From positions 2,914,001 through 2,978,000 of the forward strand of contig JANJXV010000100.1 in the NCBI GenBank assembly GCA_024803745.1: a stretch of 64,000 nucleotides of DNA, in the 5' to 3' direction. The translations under genes were made by a program, and so were the position numbers. Shown one piece after another: positions 17,764 through 35,029 of this stretch (position 1 is its first letter; the number at the start of each line of letters is the position of its first letter). The stretch comes from Megascapheus bottae. Lineage: Eukaryota > Chordata > Mammalia > Rodentia > Geomyidae. The notes below the pieces were generated by a model. It worked only from the letters and a program-made list of their open reading frames with translations, was not told the origin of the DNA and did not search any database.

Positions 17764-19033
17764 ACTAAAACTTTCTTGTTTTAATCATGTTTTTATTGTA
17801 ATTAGTAAAAGGGTTACATGATATTTGCCAGGTAGAAGGTGCATTAATTCACATACATTGATACACTTTCACATGTGTTATTACCCATTTAGCTCCAACC
17901 CCACACCCCCCCCACCCGTCTTGGTTTTCCCCCCTTCCCTACCAAATTTCAAATATCCAAATACAAATAAATTCAATATATCAGATAACAAAGTGAGATA
18001 CTATACCAATATGGGATAACCAAGTGACAGCAAAGGAGATGAGAGACAACATAGTACATTAAGGACAACAATCATTCATTATATGGCTTTTGTTTCAATA
18101 TCCTGGGGGTCCTTTCAATTAGCTTCACATTATATGGCCTTATATATGGCCTTTTGCTCTATTGCAAATCTCTGCTAGTAGAGCCCAAGGTTTCTACTGA
18201 TTATGACGAATGAGGGAAACCACTGAGCCTAAGTTCCTTTGAGTCTGGCTTACTTCACTTAATATGATTTGTTCTAAGTCTTTCCATATCCTAACAAATG
18301 GGGCGTTGTCATTCTTTCTGACAGCAGCATAGAATTCCATTGTGTACAAATACCACAACTTGTTGATCCACTCATAACTCAGGGACATCTAGGTTGGTTC
18401 CATATCTTTGCTATGGTGAATAGTGCTGCAATGAACATGGTTGTGCTAGTGGGTTTAGTATGACCTTGTTTCTGGATTGTTGGCTAAATGCCAAGTAGTG
18501 GAATTGCTGGGTCATAGGGGAGTTCTATGTTTAGCCTTTTGAGGCACTGCCACACTGCTTTCCATAGTGGTTGAACGAGTTTGCACTCCCACCGACAGTG
18601 TAGTAGTCATCCCTCCTGGCCACATCCCCTCCAGCATCTGTTGTCATTCGTTTTCCTGATCCTGGCCATTCTAACTGGAGTGAGATGGAATCTTAGAGTT
18701 CTTTTGATATGCAATTCTTTTATGACCAGAGATGTGGAGCATTTCTTCATGTGTCTATAGCCATTTTTGTTTCTTCTTCAGAGAAGACTCTCTTTAAGTC
18801 TTTGGCCCATTTTTTAATGGGATGGGTGTTCCTTTGGAGGTTAGTTTTGGAGTGATTCAAGTTTTTGAGTTGTTGATACATTTTAGATATGAGGCCTTTT
18901 CCGTTGTTTGGTTGGTGAAGATCTTCTCCCACTCTGTAGGCTTCCTGATTAGTTTACTAGCTATATCCGTTGCCATACAAAAGCTCTGCAGTTTACTGCA
19001 GTCCCACTTATCCAGCCTTTCTCTGATTCTGGC
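17764..19033 (-). mobile_element. L1 3' part, array unit 1 (interrupted at 19033)
   Basis: Begins with a T-rich tail, then L1 3' UTR and the ORF2 C-terminal part in antisense. Matches 30541-31795. At 19033 it changes within a few bases to the SINE that flanks the second zinc-finger copy. The frames are broken. Confidence 0.9.
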
Positions 19034-21338
19034 TTGCTCTTTTCACGTAGTATTGGGGAATCTAACCCAGGCCTTCATCCTTGATAGGTTAGCACTCTAC
19101 CACTAAGCCACACAGGCAGCTTTTAGAGGTCTCTGACAAAGGTTTTCCTACATGCTATTATTTCTTCTGTGAGTGCTCTTAATGCTTGCTGAAGGTTAAC
19201 TTTGTTTAGAAGATTTACCCTAATGCTCCCATATACAGAGATTCTATATATAGCTAAATGTTTTTCATTACTCAGAATTTCTCTATTGTGTATGTTCTGA
19301 AATGTACTGAAGACTGACTTCTGATTAAAAGTCATTGCACATTTGTTCTATTGATTAGTTTTCTTTTCTTCTATGGGAATCAGGTTTGTGATGAACACAG
19401 AAGTATGCCTTCCAGGTCAAACACTTTCCACATTTGTAATATTCATAAGGTTTTTCTCTCCTATGTGCATTTTATACTTAGTCATGCGTTCATGATGGAT
19501 TTTTCATATTCTTATATTCATACATTTTTTATCCTGTGTCTGTGTGGTATCATGCAAACTCAACTATGAGTTCTTCAAAAAAATTTCCCTTTCATTTTAT
19601 TCATCGGATTGTATCCTGTGGGTGTTTAGTGATAAATCTTGACTTGTGCCTTCTGGGGAAAAGACTGAACATTTGCTACATTCATTAAGGGTTTGATCTT
19701 GTGTTGGTTCTGTGACACAAGCTGAGTTTTCTTCCACAGACTAAAAAGTCTTTCCTATTTATTACATTGCTAAGGCTTCTCATATGTGTGAACTCTCTTA
19801 CACTTCCTGAAGGGTGAATACTGCACGAAAGACTTTCAACTTTGGTTACATTCCTAAGGTTTCTAATATGTGTGAATTCTGTTATGCCTCCTGTAATGTG
19901 ACTTCCATCTGAAGGTCTTACCACATTTGATGCACTCGTACAGTTTTTCTCCTGTGTGTGTTCTCTGATGCAATTTGAGGGAAGACTTCCATTTGAAAGA
20001 CATTCCACATCGGTTACATTCATAAGGTTTTTCTCCTGTTTGAATTGTCTTATGCATGTTGAGGTTTGGCTTCTGTGTGAAGGACTTTCCACATATGTTA
20101 CACTCATAAGGTGTTTCTCCTGAGTATATTCTCTGATGAACATGGAGTTTTACCTTCCATTTGAAAGACTTTCCGCATTCACTACATGCATAAGTTTTCT
20201 CTCCTATGTGTGTTCTATTATGCCCATCAAGATATGACTTCCACTTGAAGGTCTTTCCACATTTGTTGCACACATAAGGTTTCTCTCCTGTGTGTGTTCT
20301 TTGATGCAATTTGAGGGAAGATTTCTGTCTGAAAGACTTTACACATTGGTTACATTCATAAGGTTTCACTCCTGTGTGTATTCTCTGATGAACACGAAGT
20401 TTTCCCTTCCCTTGGAAAGACTTTCCACATTCATTACACTTATAAGATTTCTCTCCTGTGTGTGTTATTTGATGAACTCGAAGGTGTATCTTCTGGGTGA
20501 AAGACTTTTCACATTTGTTACATTCATAAGGTTTCTCTTCTGTGTGTCTTCTCTGGTGTAAAGTGAGGTATGATTTCAGTCTGAAAGTCTTCCCACATTT
20601 ATCCCATTCATAAGATTTCTCTTCTGAGTGAGATCTCTGATGTGTGCTGAGAGCTGAATTCTGGGCAGAAATTTTATTACGTTCCTCATATTCATAAGGT
20701 TTTTCTACTCTTGGAGATTGAGGTTGGAGCATCAGGTCTGATTTCTCAGAAATTAATTTTCACACTTGATGTACGCATCACATATCTCAGGATATTTGCT
20801 CTGAGGTTTTGTAAGGCGTATTTCATCACTGAAGATTTCTCACATTCACTACATGTACGAGGAGTCTCTCCTGTGTACATTTTCGGATGTGTAGTGATGG
20901 TCGGTGTTAAGTACAATATTCTTCATCACACAGTACATTTAGCAGTTTTCCTCCCTCCCTGAAGAATTTCTTGGGCAGGGAGAACAGAATTATGATACTG
21001 CAGATCTTTTGGACTGTCACAATCATGAATAAAATGCTCTGAATATCCGATGGATTTTTTAAGAGCAGGAGACATACGAGATCTATAAGCAGCATGCATC
21101 TCATCAGGCTTAGGAGACAGAAGCATGTTCTGACACTTAATGAACTCCTCAGTCCTCACCCCTAAGTTGTTACCGTTATTACTAATCACCTCTGGATTAT
21201 GTGTAGAGCTCAAATTTAAAGTTGTTGCTAATCTCACGTTTTCCTCCACTTCGATACTACTTGCAACTGCTACTTCACAAAGACATTCATGTGGACTTTC
21301 CTGGCAGGTCTTGAACACATTTTCCATTACCTGGACAT
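19034..21338 (-). pseudogene. KRAB zinc-finger pseudogene, finger exon (copy 2)
   Basis: Minus strand. The exon starts at 21338 after a TTTTAG acceptor and is open to about 20926 (linker region), where a frame break and stops occur. A second open stretch from 20732 to 19863 encodes about ten C2H2 fingers with HTGEKPY-like linkers: the first two and two later ones lack a ligand, the other fingers keep both Cys and both His. After 19863 finger-like sequence goes on with stops to about 19350. KRAB-ZNF proteins bind DNA and recruit TRIM28 to silence, often, retroelements. This copy could not make one full-length product. Confidence 0.9.
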
Positions 21339-22584
21339 CTAAAATGAGTCATAGAAAAAAAGACACAAACATACATGAGATACAAATATTCCTTACTGTA
21401 AAGGTAATGACTTTACTTTCCCATCCTAAGTGTTAGATATTTTAAAATATAAAAGTGGAAATTGATTTGTGAGAAAAATATGCTTTTCTCCCTAACATAT
21501 TAAGAAAATGATATTTTATAATGACCAATAATGTTTTTCTGTGTTTTAGTTCTCTTTTTATATCACAGGAAATATTTATTGAAATTACCCAACTATGTAT
21601 TGCTACAGTTTTAAGCTGAGAACTATCTATAATATACCTGCAGCTGTTTTTTTTCAAATACTGTTTTGTTTATACATTGAGGAATAGCTGCCTTTCTTTT
21701 ATTTTTGAGAAATAATCTAAATATTGTGCTGTTTTGCATCTTTTTAAAACTTTCTTTTCTTTTCTGTTCTTTTTTTTTGTAGTTCATAGGCCCCGGCCCT
21801 GGCCCTGAACACTTCAGCAGAAGACTATAACCGCTAACCTTGAGCTACAGCCCCACTTCCTGTTTTCTAGAGTTAACTACAGATAAGAGGCTCAGGTCCC
21901 GAGTAGCAGATAGGATTACCTTACCCAGTTTCAATGCTGTTTGCTTTTTAACCATTAAGTGAGGAACACGAATTTTTTCTAGATTCAGTGGCCACAAGTT
22001 TGATTTATATGTCTGTTTGCCTTTGATCCAAGCAACAACGATTCTTGAGAGTAAGGACATACACCTACATCCCTTCAGTTACAACTTCTCACTAAAGTCT
22101 CAATTTAGGTATTTGTGGGAATTTTGAAATTTGTTTCTTTCCATTTGAAGTCTTATAAAAATTCCTTTTCTAACACTCCTGTCCCTCAGAACCATGGAAG
22201 ACCAGAAAATCTCCAGCTCATTGTCTAGTTAATTTTCTTATGTTGATTGAAACTTTGTTGTTGTTTTTTTCCTTCCATTCCTGGGTTTGAACTTAGGACC
22301 TAACCACTGTCCTTGGGGTTTCTCAAGACTAGAACCCTACCAATGAAGTCATTACTTCTGGCTTTTTCTATGTATGTGGTAATAAGGAATCAAACCTGTG
22401 TCTTTGTGCATGCTAGGCCAGCACTCTATCACTAGGCTCAATTTCTGGTGGAAAGGTCTGGTTCTGAATACCAGTCTTTTCCCACCAGCAAAAAGATATT
22501 ATCCTTATCAGAGAATAATGCCCTGACTTATTCCTTGTTTGCTCAATCATTTATAGTCTTAGTTTTAAAAAAATGAAATATCAT

Positions 22585-22644
<60 letters not shown>

Positions 22645-23286
22645 GTTTTGCAGTCATGGGACTTGATTTCTAGACCTGGCTGTTCTTCCTGAGCTCTTCA
22701 GCTCAAGGCTACTGCCCTATGTCTTTAGCCTCAACCCCACTTCTCATTTTCTATTGGTTCATTGGAGAGAAGAGTCTAAGGTGTTTTGTGATAGGTCAGT
22801 CTTTGAACCTTGATCCTCAGATCTCAGCCTCCTAAGTAGCTAGGATTACAGGCATGAGCCACGGGCTCATGGCTTTCTCATTTTATTTTGTTTCACAGTG
22901 ATTTCTACAGAGAAATCTAACTTTAACTCTACTGCCACATAGAATTCATTATATCACCCTATGATTGTTGGTGCCGGGGGTTTGGGCTAGCATGCACAAA
23001 GACCTGGTTCAGTTCCTTGGTACTACATACAAAGAAAAAGCCACAAGTGGTGCTATGACTCAAGACATAGAGATCCAGTCTTGAGAAAACCCAAGGACCA
23101 TGCTCAGGCCCTGAGAACAAGCATAGGATTGGGAAAAGAAAATGATTCTTGATTCATTCACAAAGAATTCCATAGGTTCCACACAGGATTTAGGGTAACT
23201 AAGAATATTATTGCTCAGTACATCACAACATGAACTTACCAATGGGGCTCAGGCTCCAACATCAATATGAAGATGCATTCACTCAC
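21339..23286 (-). other. Intron of the KRAB-ZNF pseudogene
   Basis: Non-coding, AT-rich. Holds an ID-like SINE (antisense, about 22265-22440), a (TTTC)n microsatellite (about 22583-22645), a composite 7SL/ID-like SINE (antisense, about 22646-22875) and a sense ID-like SINE (about 22968-23130). Confidence 0.75.
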
Positions 23287-23376
23287 CTGTGATATTCTTG
23301 TCAGAGGAATTTCCTATCCAGAGTTCTGCACAGTGCTCTAGCTTGTCAATTAATACAGGTTTGGGAACACAGGGCC
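23287..23376 (-). pseudogene. KRAB-b exon of the zinc-finger pseudogene (90 bp)
   Basis: Minus strand, flanked by a TTTACAG acceptor (at 23377-23378) and a GTGAGT donor (23286 down). In the phase set by KRAB-A it reads PKPVLIDKLEHCAELWIG, the KRAB-b pattern. Open, with splice sites preserved. Confidence 0.8.
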
Positions 23377-27014
<3,638 letters not shown>

Positions 27015-29177
27015 TCTTCAAAAGGGTGTGTAAATATTTAGGATAGTTTTGTCTTCCTGGAGGAAAGATCCCTTTAGTAGTATGTAGTAACCTTCTTTGT
27101 CTTTTCTTACTAATTTTAGTTTGAAGTCTATTGTATCTGATATGAGGATGGAAACTACAGCCTGTTTATGGGGGCAGTTAGCTTGATAGAGTTTATTCCA
27201 ACCTCTCACTTTCAAAAGATGATTGTTTTGGGGTAAGATGTGTCTCTTGAAGACAGCAGAACGATGGCTCTGGCTTTTTGATCCAACTAGACAGCCTATG
27301 CCGTTTAATTGGAGAGTTACATTCATTGATATTGAGAGTTAGGATTGGGAGATATTTATTAGTTCCTACCATTTTTAAAAGCTTTTAGTAGGGCCTGTGT
27401 CTAGACAGTTCTTGTGGTCCTTAGATGGTATGCTGTTTAGGTGCCATTTCTTTCCCTATGTTGCATTTATTTTGGATTTCTATGTATAGAGCATCTTTGA
27501 GAATTCTCTGTAGTGTTGGTTTTGTTTTGACATATTGTTGCAGCTTTTCCCTGGATGGAATGTGTTTATTGTTCCCTCAGTTATGAATGAGAGCTTAGCT
27601 GGGTACAGTATTCTTGGTTGGTAGTTATTTGATTTAAGGGCATGACATATATGCTTCCAGTCACTTCGTGCTTGCATGGTCTCTGCTGAGAAATCTGGGG
27701 TTATTCTGATTGGTTTGCCTTTATAGGTTACTGATCCCTTTTCCCTGGCTGCCTTTAGGATGTTTTCTTTCATTTCTATTGATCTAGTTCGTATCACATT
27801 GTGGCGGTGGGATGTTCTTTTCTGGTCAGTTCTGTTTGGGGTCCTAAAAGCTTCTCGTATCTGGATGGGCCTGCCCTTCTGGATATTTGGGAAATTCTCT
27901 GAGATGATTCCCTGAGGTATATTTCCAATACCATTGACCTCTATCTCCACGCCCTCCTCAATACCAACTAGCCTTAAATTAGGCTTCCTATTTGTATCTT
28001 GGACCTCCTGAAGCGCTCTCTCATATTTCCTAGATTTGGATTGACTCATTTTCTGTTCTTTATAATAACTAAATTATCTTCAGCCCCAGAAATTCTCTCC
28101 TCTGCATTGTCTAACCTGCTATCAAAGCTATCTACTTTATTTTTCATCTCCCTTGCTTCTAATTGCTCATTTTTGATGCCTTGCATCTCTTGTTTTAGAT
28201 CATGTATGGATTTCTTTATCTCCTTGATTTCCTTTTGAGTGGTTAGCTCAGTAGCTGTATTTTCTTTGGACATTTGCTGGAGTTTGGTCACGTTTTTATT
28301 TGTGGATTCTATGAATTCATCCATCTTTCTTTGAAAAACCTTTATTATGGCCTCCTTATGGCTGCTTCTTTTTCACTTATCACCTTGTTTATGCTTTCCT
28401 CTTGTTCAGCTATGGCTTCCTCCATTATCTCCTTCTTTATATTTTCAGATTTTCCATTAATGATGTTTATCAATTGCATTTGTGTAGCACTGGGAAGACT
28501 CTCCTCTAGGTTTGCCAGTGACTGTTCCATTGTCTGTTTACATAGTGTGCGGGATGTTGTTTCTTGATTTGACATTTTTCTTGAGTGTCTTGTTCTGCCC
28601 ATTTGAAAATGGCAGCAAGATTACTACTAAATACGATTATAGTTTTTCAGATATAACCAACATAGACCTCTGTAGCTGGCAGACACTAGATGTTCACAAG
28701 TTTTGATTGGTATTATCACTCTTTCTTTTTGTGCACTTACAGACCAGTCTAATACAACCACTGCTAAGCGATTTTTACCCAAAACAATAAGCCTCTCAAT
28801 CCAATCTCTATTGTCTTTAAGTCCCTCTGAGCCTAGAGAATAATTAACCACCTACATATACAATATTGCTCAACAGCCATCATGTGTAGATCCATGTGTA
28901 GAGCCATCATGTAGTATAAGTGTTGTAAGATGAGCAGAGGTCCAGAGATAGAAAAAAAGAATGAGAGAGGTCAGGGGAAGTAGAAGAGGATTAACGTAGG
29001 AGTGTAAGCATATTGTAGTCATGAAGAAAAGGTATAGCATAAGGATAACTGACCTAAGTTGGTAAGTAGGTAGCATGTTTGAGTACAAAGTTTGGAAAGT
29101 ATTAGAATAAAACTTAATGTGTTGCTGCACGACTAGCTCTTAGCCCAACCAGTGGCCTCACAGTGGACCATGGGATG
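27015..29177 (-). mobile_element. L1 5' part, array unit 1 (ORF2 start, ORF1, 5' UTR)
   Basis: Matches 34447-36603. It holds the start of ORF2 (27015-27350), a broken ORF1 (about 27600-28602) with coiled-coil and RNA-binding parts in separate frames, and the 5' UTR. The 3' half of this L1 is at 17764-19033, on the other side of the zinc-finger block. A 3'-truncated L1 cannot arise by normal insertion, so rearrangement is implied. Confidence 0.88.
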
Positions 29178-30540
29178 GATCTGTTTTTCTTGTCTATGTT
29201 GAGGGAAAGGGGTATTTCACAAGATGCAGAAACGAAGATTTCAGAAGCAAATGCTGTGAGTGAATTAGCTCGTAAAAAGCATTTTTATTTTCTTTTATCT
29301 TTCTGCCAGTCTTGGGGCTGGAATTCGGGGCCTGAGCACTGTCCTCGTGTTTTCTCAAGTCTAGCCCTTTGCCACTTGAGCCACAGTGCCACATCTAGAT
29401 TTTCTATCTATGTGATACTGAGCAATCAAACCCAGATCTTCATGGATGCTAGGCAAGCACTCTACCACTATGCCAAACACTCAACCCTGGCATAGTCATT
29501 ATAAAGTCATCATCATCATATCAAAATATCCTTTCTCCTACAAAGAATGAACACTTATCTATGTGTGTAATGCTTTTTTTTAAATTTCACTAATTCTTCT
29601 GTGTTTTTCCCTCTTGCATTTTTTACACATGACAGCAAAGCTAATCATCAGGGAAAAATTGATTAGGATACAGAAACCTAATAATATCCTAGTAGATTGA
29701 CGTCAAAAATATGTGCAAGATGCCCTGTGTGTTTGACCTAGTGGTAGAGTCCTTGGCTACCACGCAAAAAGACTCAGGTTTGATTCCTCATTACCACATA
29801 CATAGAAAATGCTGGAAGTGGTGCTGTGGCTCGGTGGGACAGCTAAAGCCTAAGGAAAGCCCAAGAACAATGTTCACACTCTGAGGTCAAGTCCCCAGAC
29901 TAGCAAAAACAAAAAAAAATCGACAAAGGGCAAAATGCATGCAGAGAAGGCACTGTGAAGCAAATGTTTTGTAAAGGATGAGGGCAATATTGACCCTTAA
30001 GTTCGGATCTTACCTAAGAAAGGCTCCTTGAGCCTGAGACCAGAGTGGTAATTGGGCCTAGTGGAAGACATTGGGATTGGACAAATAAGGTGTGCTGTTT
30101 ACTACATCCACATGTATATTGTGAGATTGGAGGAGAGATTCAGCCTCCAGTATGTCTTTGGTGAGGTCTTCTGTGAGCAAGGATCTTTGGTCATTGGGCC
30201 CTGAAAGGTGACCCTGCCTCCCTCACAATGGAACAGAATATGGAACCCTGGTAACCAAGCCACTGTAACTAACAACCAACTCAAGCCAGCTCACTTGGCC
30301 TGTGGCTCAGGAGGAAGAAAGATGTTGCTGTGCTGTTGCCAAAGGTCAGGAAACTCGAGTCTCAGGCATGGAATTTGTGGATGTCTTACTCGAAGATGTA
30401 CATGCTAGATCATTGCCAAGCCACAAATCCAGTATAACAGGCCTTTCTCTAAGAAGAAGGCCAGGGAAATCCAGGGCAACCAGATGAGGTATATTTCTAA
30501 CAAGAAATGTATTTGACCCCATCATCCTCCCCAGACACTA
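29178..30540 (+). repeat. Segment X, copy 2
   Basis: See copy 1. SINEs at about 29290-29490 (antisense) and 29730-29935 (sense). Followed by the T-rich end of the next L1. Confidence 0.9.
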
Positions 30541-30954
30541 CAACTTTCTTTTTCTAAAAATTTTTTTATTGTAATTAGTAAAAGGGTTACATGATATTGG
30601 CCAGATAGAAGGTGCATTAATTCACATACATTGATACCCTTTCACATGTCTTGGTACCCATTTCCCTCCAACCCCACACCCCCCACCCGCCTTGGTTTTC
30701 CCCCCTCCCCTATCAAATTTCAAATATCCAAATACAAGCAAATTCAATATATCAGATAACAAAGTGAGATACTATACCAATATGGGATAACCAAGGGACA
30801 GCAAAGGAGATGAGAGACAACATAGTACCTTAAGGACAACAATCATTCATTATGTGGCTTTTGTTTCAATATCCTGGAGGTCCTTTCAGTTAGCTTCACA
30901 TTATATGCCTTATATATGGCCTTTTGCTCTATTGCAAATCTCTGCCAGTGAAGC

Positions 30955-33900
30955 CCAAGGTTTCTACTGATTATGACGTATGAGGGAAACCACTGAGCCA
31001 AGTTCCTTTGAGTCTGGCTTACTTCACTTAATATGATTTGTTCTAAGTCTTTCCATTTCCTAACAAATGGGGCGATGTCATTCTTTCTGACAGCAGCATA
31101 GAATTCCATTGTGTACAAATACCACAACTTGTTGATCCACTCATCAACTGAGGGACACCTGGGTTGGTTCCATATCTTTGCTATGGTGAATAGTGCTGCA
31201 ATGAACATTGTTTGCTAGTGGGTTTAGTATGCCCTTGTTTCTGGATTGTTGGGTAAATGCCAAGTAGGGGAATTGCTGGGTGATAGGGGAGTTCTATGTT
31301 TAGCCTTTTGAGGCACTGCCACACTGCTTTCCATAGTGGTTGAACGAGTTTGCACTCCCACCAACAGTTTAGTAGTGATCCCTCCTGGCCACATCCCCTC
31401 CAGTAACTGTTGTCATTCGTTTTCCTGATCCTGGCCATTCTAACTGGAGTGAGGTGGAATCTTAGAGTTGTTTTGATTCGCATTTCTTTTATGACCAGAG
31501 ATGTGGAGCATTTCTTCATGTGTCTATAGGCCATTTTTGTTTCTTCTTCAGAGAAGACTCTCTTTAAGCCTTTGGCCCATTTTTTAATGTGATGGGTGTT
31601 ACTTTGGAGGTTAGTTTTGGAGTGATTCAATTTTTTGAGTTGTTGATATATTTTAGATATGAGGCCTTTGTCCGTTGTTTGGTTGGTGAAGATCTTCTCC
31701 CACTCTGTAGGCTTCCTGATTAGTTTACTAGCTATATCCGTTGCCATACAAAAGCTCTGCAGTTTAATGCAGTCCCACTTATCCAGCCTTCCTCTGATTT
31801 GTTGTGATTCTTGGTCCTAATTAAGAAAGTTTCGACCTGTGCCAATGAGGCCTAGTGTATCTCCTATTCCTTCCTGTAAGCTTTTCAGTGTCAGCTTTTA
31901 CCTCCAGGTCTTTGATCCATTTGGAGTTAATTCTAGTGCAAGGTGACAAAGAAGGATCCAACTTTATTTTTCTGCAGGAGCTTAACCAGTTCTGCCAGCA
32001 CAACTTGTTGAAGAGGATATCTTTCTTCCATTCTATTTTTTTGGCTCCCTTGTAAAAATTAGGTGGCCATAGTCTGTGGTTTAATATCTGGGTCCGCAGT
32101 TCTATTCCATTGGACTTCAGGCCTGTTCTTGTGCCAGTACCAAGATGTTTTGAGAATTATAGCTCCGTAATAGAGTCTAAAGTTGGGAATTGAAATTCCT
32201 CCAGCGCTGTCCTTTCTGCTAAGAAGTGTTTTTGCTATACGGGGTCTTTTATTATTCCATATGAAATTTTGAATTTCCCCTTCTATTTCTTTAAAGAATG
32301 ACATTGGGATGTTGATGGGTATTGCATTGAATTTGTAGATAGCCCTAGGCAAGATTGTCATTTTCACAATGTTGATTCTTCCAATCCAGGAGCATGGGAG
32401 GTTTTTCCATTTCCTTAGTTCTGCTTTAATTTCCTGTTTTAGGGTTTTAAAGTTTTCATCTAAACGGTCCTTTACATTCTTAGTTAAGCTAATTCCTAGG
32501 TACTTTATTTTCTTTTGGCTATTGTGAAAGGAGTTTCTTTCCTGATTATTGCCTCGTTCCTCTCACTGTTGGCGTAAAGGAAGGCAGTTCATTTGTGAGG
32601 GTTGATTTTGTGGCCTGCTACCCTTCCAAAGCTTTGAATCAGCTCAAGGAGCTTGGGAGTAGAGTCTATAGGATCCTTTAAATAGAGAATCATGTCATCT
32701 GCAAAGAGGGATGGTTTTATTTCCTCTTTCCCTACTTGGATCCCCTTTATGCTTGCTTCTTGCCTTATTGCACTATGTACGAATTCTTGTACTATGTTAA
32801 AAAGGAGTGGAGAGAGTGGGCATCCTTGTCTCGTTCCTGATTTTAGAGGGAATGGCTTTAGATTTTCACCATTAAGTATAATACTGGCAGTGGGTTTTTC
32901 ATACCCAGCCTTTATTACATTGAGAAATGTTCCATGGATTCCTAGTTTCTCCACATCTTTTAACATAAAGGGGTTTTGGATCTTGTGAAATGCCTTTTCC
33001 ACATCTATTGAGACAATCATGTGATTTTTGTGCTTGCTCCTGTTGATGTGTCGAATTATATTAATTGATTTGTGTATGTTGAAGCAGCTTTGCCTCCCTG
33101 TGATGAATCCAGTTTGATCATAGTGTATAATTTTTTTGATGAGTTGTTGTAGACGGTTGGCCAGTATTTTGTTGAGAAGTTTTGCATCGATGTTCATCAA
33201 AGAAATGGGTCTATAGTTCTCTTTCTTTGATGAATCTCTGTCTGGTTTGGGGATGAGGGATATAATGGCTTCACAGAATGAGTTTGGTAAAGAACCTTCA
33301 TTTTCAATTTCGTTGAAGAGCTTGAGGAGTATTGGTGTGAGCTCTGCTTAGAAGACCTTATAGAATTCAGCTGTGAATCCATATGGCCCTGGGCTCTTTT
33401 TAAGTGGAAGTTGTCTAATTTCCATTTCTATTTCAGAGCTTGAAATAGGCCTGTTGAGTTGGGTTAGCTCTTCTTGGTTCAGTGTGGGTATGTTAATATT
33501 GTCTAGGAATTCATCCATTTCTTCTAGATTCTCAAATTTGTTGGTGTAAAGGTTTGAGAAGTATTCGCTCATGATATTCTGGATCTTGGTAATTTCTGTC
33601 GTGATATTACAATTTTCATCTGCGATTTTGTTTATTTCGATATGCTCTCTTCTTTGTTTGGTAAGATTTGCTAAAGGCTTGTCAATTTTGTAAATTCTTT
33701 CAAAGAACCAACTCCTTGTTTTGTTGATTCTTTCTATAGTTTTTTTTATTCCAAATCATTTAATTCTGCTTTGATTTTAATAATTTGCTTTCTCCTAATG
33801 GGTTTAAGGTTGGTTTGTTGCTCTTTTTCCAAGAGGTTAAGGTGAGGCATTAACTAGTTGGTTTGACATTTTTCCAACTTGCTGTTGTAGGCACTCAGCG

Positions 33901-34798
33901 CTATAAATTTTCCTCTGAGTACTGCCTTTGTTGTGTCCCTAAGGAGTTGATATTTGTGTGCTCCTTATTGTTCAATTTCATAAACAGTTGGATATCTGTT
34001 CTGATCTCTACGATTACCCATTGTTTTTGATTCAACAGTGTGTTGTTCAGTCTCCATGAGTTACAGGGTTTTCGTTGGTGGGGATGTGTGTTCAGTTCCA
34101 ATTTGATGCCTTTATGGTCTGACAGTGTGCATGGAATAATTTCAGTGTTTCTGAATCTGTCCAGGTTTGTTTTATGGCCTAAGATGTGGTCTGTTTTGGA
34201 AAATGTTCCATGTGCTGCTGAGAAAATCGTATATTGTGTTGTTACTGGGTGGAATATTCTGCAGATGTCTGTTAGATTTAGTTTGTCTATATAGTTGTTC
34301 AGTTCTAAGGTTTCTCTGTTGAGTTTTGCCTTGTTGATCTGTCCATAGGTGAGAGTGGTGTGTTAAACTCACCAACAATCACTGTATTTCGATCTATGTA
34401 TGGTTTCAGTGTAGTAAAGTTTGCTTGATGAAGTTTGGAGCTCCGGGATTGGGTGTGTAAATATTTAGGATCGTTATGTCTTCCTGGAGGAAAGATCCCT
34501 TTAGTAGTATGTAGTAACCTTCTTTGTCTTTTCTTACTAATTTTAGTTTGAAGTCTATTGTATCTGAAATGAGGATGGCAACTCCAGCCTGTTTATGGGG
34601 GCAGTTAGCTTGATAGAGTTTATTCCAACCTCTCACTTTCAAAAGATGATTGTTTTGGGGTAGGATGTTCTCTTGAAGACAGCAGAACGATGGCTCTTGC
34701 TTTTTGATCCAACTAGACAGCCTATGCCGTTTAATTGGAGAGTTAAGTCCATTGATATTGAGAGTTAGGATTGAGAGATATATATTAGTTCCTACCAT
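30955..34798 (-). pseudogene. L1 ORF2 (endonuclease/reverse transcriptase), unit 2, broken
   Basis: Start ATG at 34798. The endonuclease part is open to about 34406, then split over several frames. Reverse-transcriptase pieces follow, one with the [11 protein letters not shown] motif at about 32690 (open 33200-32589). The C-terminal Cys/His-rich segment (CGQEGSLLNCWWEC) lies in 31747-31181. At least six frame changes make it non-functional. Confidence 0.92.
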
Positions 34799-35029
34799 TT
34801 TTAAAAGCTTTTAGTAGGGCCTGTGTCTTGACAGTTCTTGTGGTCCTTAGATGGTATGCTGTTTAGGTGCCATTTCTTTCCCTACATTGCATTTATTTTG
34901 GTTTTCTATGTATAGAGCATCTTTGAGAATTCTCTGTAGTGTTGGTTTTGTTTCGACATATTGTTGCAGCTTTTCCCTGGAATGGAATGTTTTTATTGTT
35001 CCCTCAGTTATGAATGAGAGCTTAGCTGG

